Made by a program: the position numbers and the translations under genes
In this document: positions 51,998-61,389 of the stretch, in pieces
Layout of the letters: each line of letters begins with the position of its first letter
Numbering within the stretch: the first letter of the stretch is position 1
The notes under the pieces: generated by a model
Database searches by the model: none
What the model was told of the DNA's origin: nothing
Seen by the model: the letters and a program-made list of their open reading frames with translations, nothing else
Assembly (NCBI RefSeq): GCF_020521235.1
Contig: NZ_BLAY01000027.1
Span: forward strand, 1-64,000
Origin: Microseira wollei NIES-4236
Lineage (GTDB): Bacteria; Cyanobacteriota; Cyanobacteriia; Cyanobacteriales; Aerosakkonemataceae
DNA length: 64,000 nt
Reading direction: 5' to 3'

Positions 51998-54900
51998 TCA
52001 ACCAATAGAAGTAAGTTGCTGTTGATTGAGGTAGAAGTATTGACCGCGTTTTGCCATTAGTTGGTCGTGGGTGCCACTCTCAACTAAAATACCTCGATCG
52101 AGGACTAGAATTAAGTCGGCATTGCGAACGGTTGAAAGGCGGTGAGCAATCACAAAAGTAGTTCTATTTTGCAGAATTTTGTTTAAATTATTCTGAATAA
52201 TTCGCTCGGATTCTGCATCTAAGTGACTGGTAGCTTCATCTAAAATCAGCAGGCGGGGATTGCCTAATAAAGCTCGCGCGATCGCTAATCTTTGTCGCTG
52301 TCCTCCAGATAGCATTCCTCCCCCTTCACCAATTTGGGTTTCGTAACCCATTGGCATCTCTTTGATAAAGTCATGAGCGCCTGCTAATTTTGCCGCTTCG
52401 ATAATATCTTCTAAAGATGCTTCTGGATGACCGACGCTGATATTTTCTCGAATTGTACTGCCAAATAGGAAGGAATCTTGCTCGACGACACCAATATGTC
52501 GCCCCAGCGAGCGCAAGGATATACTCGTCACATCATAACGGTCAATTAAAACTTTACCTTCCCTGGGCGGATAAAGCCCTAAAATTAGTTTATAAATCGT
52601 TGTTTTGCCTGAACCACTGCGTCCTACCATTGCTACCATTTGGCCTGGTTTAACTTCAAAGCTGAGATTTTATAGCGTGTTAGTATCGCTTTCTGAATGG
52701 TAGCGAAACGTCACTTTATCGAAGCGAATATGACCTTGAAGATAAGGCAAAGATTGACGAGTTTGATTTGGCAAGTCTTCTTCTGGTTCGGCATCGATCA
52801 CGTCATTGATTCGTTCCATTGCAATCACCACTTCCTGTAACTCGTTCCACAGCACGATCAGTCGCTGGAAGGGAGTAATTACATTACCTAGTAGCATATT
52901 AAAAGCCACTAGCTGACCGATTGTTAACTCGTTCTGAATCACTAACCACGCGCCAAACCAAAGTAACGCGGTCGTGACGATAGTTTGAATCCCCAAACTA
53001 AATACTTGCAGGATATTATTGATTGTTTGTCCCGAAAGCATCGCTTTCAGAGACTTGCCAAACAAGTCTTCCCAGTGCCAGCGTACTGTCTGCTCTACAG
53101 CCATCGATTTAACAGTACGAATCCCCGTTAATGATTGAATTAAGTAACCCGTTTCTTCGCTGTAAGCAACAAAAGTTTCGCGAGAAACTTTTTGTAAGAA
53201 GCGAGTGGCAATTAATGCTAGTAGGACAAATGGCGGCACTATTACTAAGGTCAATAGCGCCATTTTCCAGCTGTACCATAACATCAATCCGACGTAGATG
53301 ACGACTGTGAATAAATCCAGGACGATCGATAAACCTTCCCCTGTCAAGAACCGCTGAATTTTTCGGTTTTCTTGAACGCGGGAAATAATATCTCCCACAT
53401 AGCGATTTTCAAAAAAATTGAGCGGCAATCGGAACGTATGACTAATGAACCCGACAATTAAGGCTAAATCCACTCGACTTGCCGTGGGATCCAAAAGATA
53501 TTGCCTCAATCCCGTAATTGCTACTCGAAATAAGCCAAAAATCAGTAAGCCCAACCCAATAGTTAGCAGACTGAGGTCGCTTCGCTGTACGATTACTCGA
53601 TCTAATAACAACTGGGTAAATAGAGGTGTAATCAATCCAAAAATCTGGATCAGAATCGAGGCAATCAATACTTCTAACAAAATTAGCCAATGAGGTTTGA
53701 CTAACTCGAAGAATTGCCAGAAAGGTTGACTTGCTTCTTTTGCCGCTTTCAGTAAAGCTGTTGGTTTTAATAAAAGTACGTAACCAGTCCAACCCTTTTT
53801 AAACTCTGCATAGGTCAGCTGGCGTTGACCGATCGCTGGGTCGCAGACTATTACGCGCTCTCTCGTCACTTCATACACCACAATATAGTGCTTTCCCTCC
53901 CAATGCACGATCGCGGGTAATTGTTGTTCTGCCAGCTTGTCTAAACTCGCCTTCACAGGTCGAGTCGTAAACCCAATACTTTCTGCCGCTGCCGACAAAC
54001 CTCCCAGGGAAGCACCATTGCGATCCACATTAGCAATGTCCCGCAGGCGATTGACGCTAAACTGCTTACCCCAGTAACGACCGATCATCACCAAACAAGC
54101 TGCACCGCAGTCAGAGGCACTTTGTTGGGCAAAAAAAGGATAGCGGCGAGTCATTCGCTGCCACAAATGACCGATTCTGACGCTGGGACTGGGAAAATAA
54201 GCTTTACTGACTTTTTTCTGTTTATTTGATTCGTTAGGCGGTAACGGTTTCCTTACCCGCGTTTCCACTGGTTGTGTTGCCACAGATGGGGTAGGATTGG
54301 ACTTGGTAAGCGCTGCCAATTGTGGCAAATGCTGTAAAGCTGTTTCCCAGTCGGACTTGTGCAAGCTATAAAGTTGAGTCAACCGCGTCACCTGCCAAGT
54401 CCCATTTTTTGGTAGCTGGGAAGTCCCGTAGATATTTCCCACCATTAGCCTTTGACCAGACGAATGTACCAATTCCCCCTGACGCAGCAGCCAAAGTTGT
54501 GGATTTTGCGTCAAAGATTTTGGCAGTCTTCCCGCTTCCAAATGATTTGGTTTCAGCAGTGAAAGCACTTGCATCAACTCTTCTGTGGGTGCCTCGTTAA
54601 GACAAGCGGTTTGGCGGCAAAGTAGCAGCAAATCTCCCAGGGTTGCTTTTTGATAAAGATGTTCCCGTAAGTTAGGATATTGCCTGCATAACAATGACAA
54701 ATAATTGCCGGGAATATAGCAGAGATTGGAATTAACAGAGGCTCTAATCGCGTCGGCCTGAAATTGTTCTTCTGGAAACAGCGTTAACTCTCCAAAAGAT
54801 GCTCCCGTTTCTGATGAAGCGACTAAGTTATCGTTACTGTCCAGTAGTCGAACTTTACCCCCCAGAATGATATAAATTCCCTCGCCAGCATCTGCTGTTT

Positions 54901-55048
54901 GCCAAAAACGTTTTCCTGCCGCTGGCTTTTGCAGCTCAGCTTGGCTGCAAAAGTTAACTAATTCTGGTTCTGCCAGAACTAAATTTAATGCTTGCTTTAG
55001 TTGCTGCTGTAGCTGCTGAGCAGAAAACCCTGATAAATTTTGATCCAT
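51998..55048 (-). pseudogene. cNMP-binding/C39 peptidase/ABC exporter with one nonsense codon
   Basis: A SunT-like bacteriocin exporter of 1016 residues if the stop is ignored. Its domains, in order, are an N-terminal cyclic-nucleotide-binding-like region (GEGIYIILGGKVRLLDSNDN; TGASFGELTLFPEEQF), a C39 peptidase with catalytic Cys and His (QQSASDCGAACLVMIGRYWG; VHWEGKHYIVVYEV) and its Asp (VCDPAIG), six transmembrane helices, then the nucleotide-binding domain (VGRSGSGKTT; LSGGQRQRLAIARAL; LLILDEATSHLD). A TAA at 52670-52672 (codon 793) separates the membrane part from the NBD, where relatives have NTLxNLSFEV with Gln or similar. It cleaves after GG and exports cores. ATG 55048 is preferred to a TTG at 55165. 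Confidence 0.9.
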
Positions 55049-55118
55049 AAATTGTAGAGGATTGACAACTACCGGATCGGCTACATCATTGCCAAAAAAA
55101 TATTCCGAGCAAAAAATA

Positions 55119-55712
55119 TTAAATATTTTCGCTCGACTGGCTTTTATTGACTTTGATAAAATCAATTGTTCCTACAAAAACTGGTGATGCAGAAGCGGGT
55201 AAATCGCAAATTTTAAAAGCAGATTTTTTTTGAACCAAACAATCATCCTGTTCTATTTTTTCTGTTTTGTAACGAGTACTCAGCCCCAGATTCTTCAGAA
55301 TGCGATTGATGTGGCGATCGCTGACTTCAATCCCTAGTTTTTTGGCTAAATGTTTCTTCAACCATTGCGCTGTCCAACGTTGAAATGGATAGCCATACTC
55401 GCGAGGACTGCGGCTTACCAATTCCTTCAAATGCTCTATATATTCTTCATTAATAGCCTTTGGACGTCCCATTGGTTGCTCGTTCCAGCGATGAGCATTA
55501 CCAGAACGTGCCATAGAAATCCAATATCGAGCTGTTTCTTGGGAACATTTTAGTTCGGTACAAATTTGCGCCTGAGACTGTCCCATGTCTGTTCTTAGCA
55601 TGATTTCAATCCGACGACGATACTCCGGACGCAGATCTGTTTCTAGACTTTTCAGCAATAGTTTTCGCTGAAAAGATGTCAAGTAAAGCCCCTGATTTTC
55701 CACGATAGACAC
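55119..55712 (-). CDS. Helix-turn-helix regulator of IS630-transposase origin
   Basis: A 197-residue protein with an HTH (GQSQAQICTELKCSQETARYWI, read around residue 49-70) and a winged-helix part (YPFQRWTAQWLKKHLAKKLG; VSDRHINRILKNLGLSTRYK). These correspond to the DNA-binding half of IS630 transposases; the DDE catalytic domain is absent. The residues after 150 are unrelated and unstructured. Placement directly before the exporter gene suggests a domesticated transcription factor for the RiPP locus, as inference. The frame overlaps the extended (TTG) start of the exporter frame but not the preferred ATG. Confidence 0.75.
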   Translation of the reverse strand: MSIVENQGLYLTSFQRKLLLKSLETDLRPEYRRRIEIMLRTDMGQSQAQICTELKCSQETARYWISMARSGNAHRWNEQPMGRPKAINEEYIEHLKELVSRSPREYGYPFQRWTAQWLKKHLAKKLGIEVSDRHINRILKNLGLSTRYKTEKIEQDDCLVQKKSAFKICDLPASASPVFVGTIDFIKVNKSQSSENI

Positions 55713-56104
55713 CTTCTCACTAAAACACTGAATCTTTTGTAACTGACAGATTTTTTATTTTTAATATTCCCCAAACATAATAGTACTATTTATCCAAAAG
55801 GTTAATAGACAGTTAAATCTGTCTCATGTTTTTCTGAAACCTACCCTATCAACTAAAAGCTGATAATAGCCAAATATTTACAAATTTTTACAAATGATTT
55901 TACTTATTGATACTCGCCAGCTGGATATGCTTTGATGAATTTTTTGTAAAGTAGTAAAGTTAAAGTATGAAATTTTCATAAGCTGAGAGACTGTTGTCGA
56001 GTAAGTAGGTGCAAGTAAATAAAGTAAAGATGCCTTAATGCCCAGAGGAATTACGCAACTGGCACAGCGATCGCAAAAAGCTAATTGGGGCAGTAAAAGG
56101 GTGA
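55713..56104. other. Intergenic region upstream of the HTH gene
   Basis: About 390 bp, AT-rich, with no supported ORF. It should hold the promoter of the leftward RiPP export unit and ends at the edge of the IS200/IS605 element. Confidence 0.4.
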
Positions 56105-56111
56105 CATCCTC

Positions 56112-57513
56112 CTACGCTGACCTTTCAGGTACAGCGTAGGCATCCCCTGAAGTCCGGTTAAGGATATTCAAGATTGACTTCGTGGTACTGTTGTCCATAG
56201 TTCCAACTATGCTCGGTTTCCCACTACGCCGTTTTATAGTGGGGAAAATGCTAGGGCCCCACTCTTTTGAGGTTGATCGCGGCATTGACATCACGATCAA
56301 CCATCAAGTTTTCCGCTTCATCCCAATAGCCTCTGATGCTGCAATCGGTGAATATCAGTTCATTCCGATAGCTGAGAACCATTGACGTGTAGGCGGGATT
56401 TTTGGCAATTACCACTGCTCCAGCTTTTGCGGCTATGTAGTCCAGTGTTGCGAAGAATTGGCCGAATGCTGCATCATTCCAGGACTTGTTCAGGCCAGAT
56501 TTAGCGGCTTGTCCATTAGGGAGATAATGCCCTTTCTCTTCTTGCTTCGCTTGATTGCGTTTAGTTAAACCCTTGAGGTTAAGGTCTTCGTGGAAGAAAA
56601 CCTTTTTCCCAGTTCTCACCAACTTGTGAGCGGTTTTGTACTGGAAATCTTGACGCGATCTGGCAATGCGTTGATGCTGCCTAGCTTCTCGCTTTGCCAG
56701 TTTACGACGGGCTTTAGATCCGCGTTTACGTTTGTTGCGTTTGGTAGAGATTCGATCCAATTTGGCTTGATTTTTGCCAAGTGGCTTCAGCGATGGGATT
56801 TTTTCACCCTCTGATGTTGCCAAGTACACATCCTCATGCAAAACTGCATCCAACCCTGTTGAATTGTCCCAAGTCGGAACAATTTCATCTGGGGTGAATT
56901 CAGGTACCGAATCATCTTCTCTTAGTATCAGGTTGATGTACCAACCGTCCGCTTTTTTAGTCACACTGACTTGTTTGAGGTTGAAACCTTCAGGTAAAGC
57001 CCTGTGCATTCGGACTTTCACAACTCCCAGTTTAGGCAGTCTCAAGTAAAACCAATTCTTCCGAATCAGTTTGAGCCAGTCGTTTTTGGCTGTGGCAAAA
57101 GTCATAGTGCGGAAATCAGCTTCAGTCTTGAATCTAGGCTTACCGCTTCGATTCCCGTTGCTGTCACCCACGATGAATCGTTGAAAAGCCTTTTCTACTC
57201 GCTTAGAGACTTCCTGAAGGATAGTTGAATCAACCCGTGAAAAATCAAGCAACTCTCCGCTGTGATGCACTTTCACCAATTCCTTTTTTAAGCTTGGCAA
57301 TTGTGCTTTTTGGGAATAGAAGTTAGGTTTTTCACGCGAAGCGATGCTACTTACCAGGGGGCAATAATTAACCGCTGTACGGTTCATTCCCCACCAATCA
57401 AATCTATCCCCCAACTGATAGTTATACCAGTAGCGAGAGACACGCAGCCAGTAATTTAGTTCTAGCTTCTGTTTATTGTCTGGATAGAATCTGTATTGAT
57501 ATGTAGTCTTCAT
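56112..57513 (-). pseudogene. tnpB: TnpB of the zinc-finger-less type, frameshifted near the C-terminus
   Basis: The RuvC-like nuclease has Asp in STGLDAVLHEDVYLATSEGE, Glu in FFHEDLNLKGL and Asp in LMVDRDVNAAINLKRVG. The usual CxxC zinc finger is replaced by YTSMVLSYRNELIFTDCSIR, a known alternative version in cyanobacterial TnpB proteins. The first frame stops at 56251 after VGP. One extra base (GGGGCCCTAG) explains this, since the tail SIFPTIKRRSGKPSIVGTMD ... AVPERSA continues in another frame to 56112 (1402 bp = 467 codons plus one). The catalytic core is complete, so nuclease activity may survive the tail loss. Confidence 0.85.
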
Positions 57514-57580
57514 GGCGATTCGACCTTATTCGCTTGATTTAGTGTTATCATAGCACCAGGAATCTATTTAGTGTTAAGGT

Positions 57581-57994
57581 ATGAGTAAGGATTTTATTCA
57601 CAAGGCGAGAGGGGTTTCAAACCTCAAGTGTCATTGAGTGTTAAACCCAAAGTATCGCTACAAAATTTTCACCGCTCCCATGCTGACTCGGTTGGAACAG
57701 ATTTTTAGAGAATTAATGGAAAAATGGGAAGGGCGATTGATTGAGTTCAAAGGAGAGAAAGATCGCGTTCATCTATTGATCCAGTACACCCCGCAAACCC
57801 AGTTAAGCAAGCTGATTAACAATCTGAAAACTGTCTCTAGTCGGTATATGCGGAAAGAATTTGCTGACAGAGTGAATGAGTTCTATTGGAAGGATGTCAT
57901 GTGGAATAGTGGCTATGGCGTTTTTTCCTGCGGTGGGGTTACGGTAGAACAATTGAAGCTTTATATCGAGTCCCAAGACCGTCCCGAAGAATAG
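57581..57994 (+). pseudogene. tnpA: IS200/IS605 TnpA (Y1 transposase) with TGA codon and altered HUH motif
   Basis: A 137-residue frame from ATG 57581 (MSKDFIHKARGVSNLKCH), then TGA at 57635-57637, then VLNPKYRYKIFTAPMLTRLE to the end. The HUH metal site, normally HxH in DHVHLL, reads DRVHLLIQ, so the first histidine is lost. The region carrying the catalytic tyrosine (LKLYIESQ) remains. Two independent lesions make it inactive. It is divergent from tnpB with 68 bp between starts. Confidence 0.85.
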
Positions 57995-58154
57995 TGTGTT
58001 TGTTCAGGCTGTGCAGGTTTCCCTGTGCTTCGGAATCGGTCAACCTGCCAACCTTCACAAACCTGGCTTTCATCCCACGCCAAATCAAAGATTATGGCGT
58101 GGGGATTCCCGCCGAGTTAGCTAAAATACGCAGGTACCCGCTTAAAGCCAAACT

Positions 58155-60221
58155 ATGTCTAATCAACCCCTAACTTACCCACTTACGCGCAAAGTAGAGC
58201 AAATTGACGAATACCACGGCGTTCAAGTGCAAGACCCCTACCGATGGCTAGAAGATCCGGACTCAGATGAAACTAAGGCTTGGGTGGATGCTGAGAATTC
58301 TGTTACTTTTGAATATCTTAACCAAATCCCTGTGAGGGAAAAAATTAAGCAGCGCTTAACTCAACTTTGGGATTATGAAAAGTATGACATTCCTTTAAAA
58401 AAAGGAAACCGTTACTTTTACTTTAAAAACGATGGGTTGCAAAATCAAAGCGTTCTCTACACTTTAACTTCCCTCGACGGGGAAGCAAAGGTTTTGCTCG
58501 ATCCGAATAAACTTTCAGAAGATGGCACGATTGCTTTATCTGGGGCTGCTATCAGCGAAGATGGCAATTTAATGGCATACGGTTTATCTACATCGGGTTC
58601 TGATTGGCAAGAATGGAAAGTCCGCGATGTGGAAACTGGCGAGGATCTTTCTGATAGTATAAAGTGGATTAAATTTTCTGGTGCATCTTGGACGCACGAT
58701 GGTCAAGGATTCTTTTATAGCCGCTACGATGAACCGAACGAGGCTACTAAACTAGAAGATGTTAATTACTTCCAAAAACTTTTTTACCATCGCTTGGGAA
58801 CGCCCCAATCTGAGGATATTTTAATCTATCACCGACCCGACCAAAAAGAATGGGGTTTCAGCGGTGGCGTTACTGAAGATGGTCGCTATTTGATTATTAG
58901 CGTGTGGCGGGGAACCGATCCGAAAAATCTGGTTTTTTACAAAGATTTGACTAACCCGGATGCCGAGGTTGTTGAACTAATTAACGAGTTTGAAGCTAGC
59001 TATAGTTTTATCGACAATGATGGCTCTATTTTCTGGTTTCGGACTGACTTGGATGCGCCGCGCGGTCGGGTTATTGGGATTGATATTAACAATGCTGCCC
59101 GCGAAAATTGGCAAGAGATTGTTCCCCAGGTGGATGAAGTTCTGGAAGGTGTCAGTTTGCTGAATAATCAATTTGTTGCTGATTATTTGAAGGACGCCCA
59201 TACTCAAATTAAAATTTTCGACCTGAACGGTAATTTTGTGCGGGAAGTTGCGTTACCGGGACTTGGTTCTGCGGGTGGTTTTGGGGGCAAACGTGACGAT
59301 AGGTCAACTTTTTATAGCTTTACTGGCTTTACTACACCACCAACTATTTATCGCTACGATATGGTAAGCGGTGAAAGTAGTATTTTCCGGGAACCGCCGG
59401 TTGATTTTAACCCAGATGACTACGAGACGAAGCAAGTATTTTACAGTAGCAAAGATGGGACGCAAGTCCCGATGTTTATTACTCACAAAAAGGGGATGGA
59501 ATTAGATGGAAATAATCCCACTTTGCTCTATGGTTACGGTGGCTTTAATATCTCTTTAACGCCTAGCTTTTCTGTCAGTCAACTGGTGTGGATGGAGATG
59601 GGAGGCGTTTATGCTGTTGCCAATTTGCGTGGCGGTGGCGAATATGGTGAAGAATGGCATCAAGCGGGAATGAAGCTGAAAAAGCAGAATGTTTTTGATG
59701 ATTTTATTGCCGCAGCGGAATGGTTAATTGCTAACCAATATACTGTTCCTGAAAAACTTGCGATCGCAGGCGGTAGTAATGGCGGATTATTAGTCGGTGC
59801 TTGCATGACTCAACGCCCGGATTTATTTGGTGCAGCTTTGCCAGCTGTGGGGGTATTGGATATGCTGCGCTTCCATAAGTTTACCATTGGTTGGGCTTGG
59901 TGTTCTGAATACGGTTCGCCTGAAGATCCAGAAGAATTTAAAACACTTTATGCCTATTCCCCACTGCACAATTTAAAAGCAGGAACCGCTTATCCGGCAA
60001 CTATGATTACAACTGCGGATCATGACGATCGCGTAGTACCTGCCCATAGTTTCAAATTTGCGGCGGCTTTGCAAGCAGCACATCAGGGCGAGAATCCGGT
60101 CTTAATCAGAATTGAAACAAAGGCTGGACATGGTGCAGGAAAGCCTACTACTAAACAGATTGAAGAACTAGCGGATCGGTGGGCTTTTTTGGTGCGCTCG
60201 CTCAATATCCCTGTTAACTAA
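58155..60221 (+). CDS. Prolyl oligopeptidase (S9A family serine peptidase)
   Basis: A 688-residue cytosolic peptidase that cleaves after proline in short peptides. It opens with the family sequence YHGVQVQDPYRWLEDPDSDE. A seven-bladed propeller (about residues 75-425) precedes the alpha/beta-hydrolase part. The catalytic Ser541 is in GGSNGGLLV, the Asp segment is DHDDRVVP (about 622-629) and His659 lies in AGHGAGKPT. All are intact and the length is normal. It is next to a locus making Pro-rich peptides, so a role in peptide processing or detoxification is thinkable, but this enzyme is widespread and the adjacency may be chance. Confidence 0.94.
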   Translation: MSNQPLTYPLTRKVEQIDEYHGVQVQDPYRWLEDPDSDETKAWVDAENSVTFEYLNQIPVREKIKQRLTQLWDYEKYDIPLKKGNRYFYFKNDGLQNQSVLYTLTSLDGEAKVLLDPNKLSEDGTIALSGAAISEDGNLMAYGLSTSGSDWQEWKVRDVETGEDLSDSIKWIKFSGASWTHDGQGFFYSRYDEPNEATKLEDVNYFQKLFYHRLGTPQSEDILIYHRPDQKEWGFSGGVTEDGRYLIISVWRGTDPKNLVFYKDLTNPDAEVVELINEFEASYSFIDNDGSIFWFRTDLDAPRGRVIGIDINNAARENWQEIVPQVDEVLEGVSLLNNQFVADYLKDAHTQIKIFDLNGNFVREVALPGLGSAGGFGGKRDDRSTFYSFTGFTTPPTIYRYDMVSGESSIFREPPVDFNPDDYETKQVFYSSKDGTQVPMFITHKKGMELDGNNPTLLYGYGGFNISLTPSFSVSQLVWMEMGGVYAVANLRGGGEYGEEWHQAGMKLKKQNVFDDFIAAAEWLIANQYTVPEKLAIAGGSNGGLLVGACMTQRPDLFGAALPAVGVLDMLRFHKFTIGWAWCSEYGSPEDPEEFKTLYAYSPLHNLKAGTAYPATMITTADHDDRVVPAHSFKFAAALQAAHQGENPVLIRIETKAGHGAGKPTTKQIEELADRWAFLVRSLNIPVN

Positions 60222-60239
60222 TTCTGTCACAAAATACCT

Positions 60240-60262
60240 GGGGTGGGCATCCTGCCCACCCC
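60240..60262. terminator. Hairpin after prolyl oligopeptidase gene
   Basis: GGGGTGGGC and GCCCACCCC form a 9-bp stem with a 5-nt loop, 19 bp after the stop. There is no U-tract, so it may be a dispersed palindrome acting as a weak terminator. Confidence 0.45.
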
Positions 60263-60302
60263 ACAAGATTTATAAAATAGGATTACTTTAACAAAGAAAA
60301 CC

Positions 60303-61223
60303 ATGCACCAAAACCAAAGCCGTTCCCATTCACCCAACCTGTCCACCGTCGAGAAGCTCACAGAGTTTGTTCAGAATATTTTTTGGACGGCGGAAGGTAT
60401 GTTATCCACGAGCATATTCTCGAAGAGGCTAGAAGGCGTGCGGTAGAGAACAGACCAGCAAAGATGTGCTGCCTTATTCGATCTGGAAAAAATGGGCGTC
60501 AAGGCAAAGGAAGCTGTTCCTGTTATAGTGGAACTCTTGGATTTTCCAGAAGATGGTGTTAGGTCAAATGCTGCTTCTGCTTTGGGAAAAATAGCGAACA
60601 AAGACGTAGGAGGGAAACTTTTACCTTTGTTAAAAGATCCCGATTCATATATCCGTACTGAAGCAGTCGAATCTTTAGGATTATTAGGATATGCACAAGG
60701 ACTTCACGATATTGTTGATCTACTCCAAACTGATGAAGATTACTTAGTTAGACTTTGTGCAGCAGAAGCACTGGGCAACCTTAATGACAAAAGTGCAATG
60801 CCAGCTTTGATAGCAGCGTTGAACGATTCAAATGAGGGAGTGCGAGCTTATGCTGCGGATTCAATCGGCTTATTAGGAGTTGTCGAAGCTTTACCTATTT
60901 TACAGCAAAAACTAGAATCTGAATCCAGTCAATTTACAAGAGTTTTTACCTTGTCAGCACTCTACCGACTTGGAGATGAAAAATCTCTTTTCTCATTAAT
61001 AAAAATGTTAGAAACTACAGGTTATAGTCTGGCATTAACTATATTCAATCTGATTCATGGGTTGGCAACGCCTCAAAATGCAGCCTTGCTCAAAGAACTT
61101 ATACTAGCATTCACTCAATCCCGACCTTCCTTAGATCCTCATCAACCTTTATATCCAAATCCGAGCGATCTAATCAAGCATCTTGACTCGCTGACAAAAA
61201 GTACCAGTCAGGCTAACAACTAG
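60303..61223 (+). pseudogene. HEAT-repeat protein with an in-frame TAG near the 5' end
   Basis: From ATG 60303 (MHQNQSRSHSPNLSTVEKLT) the frame hits TAG at 60444-60446, then continues in frame into HEAT repeats (CAALFDLEKMGVKAKEAVPV; NAASALGKIANKDVGG; CAAEALGNLNDKSAMPALIA; YAADSIGLLGVVEALPILQQ). HEAT-like sequence begins before the internal ATG at 60492, so the stop truly interrupts the repeat region. Re-initiation at 60492 could still give a 243-residue protein with most repeats. It resembles the PBS-lyase-type HEAT proteins common in cyanobacteria, which act as binding scaffolds. The partner is unknown. Confidence 0.75.
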
Positions 61224-61389
61224 CTTAAGCATTCCCTGAAAGCAGCGGGATATTTTCAGCCAGCATATCCTTGACTGTTTTTCCCCGTTCTTTTGCCCAA
61301 AGCTGCAATCCGCTATAAAATTCAAGCCAGGGTGTTTAAATTTCCTAAGAAAATCGGTATTTTATCTTCTTATAGCCATTAGCCATTAC

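Larger units (their letters stand above)
56105..58108. mobile_element. Decayed IS200/IS605 element (divergent tnpA and tnpB)
   Basis: Left subterminal hairpin CCTACGCTG ... CAGCGTAGG at 56112-56140 and right hairpin CCCACGCCA ... TGGCGTGGG at about 58075-58104 bracket tnpB (-) and tnpA (+), the usual IS605 layout. Both genes carry inactivating changes, so the element should be immobile unless helped in trans. Exact cleavage sites were not defined. Confidence 0.75.

Noticed and set aside
58155..60221. Prolyl oligopeptidase as the dedicated leader peptidase of the peptide locus
   Set aside because: It is a common housekeeping-type enzyme, separated from the locus by an IS element; the C39 domain already explains GG cleavage.
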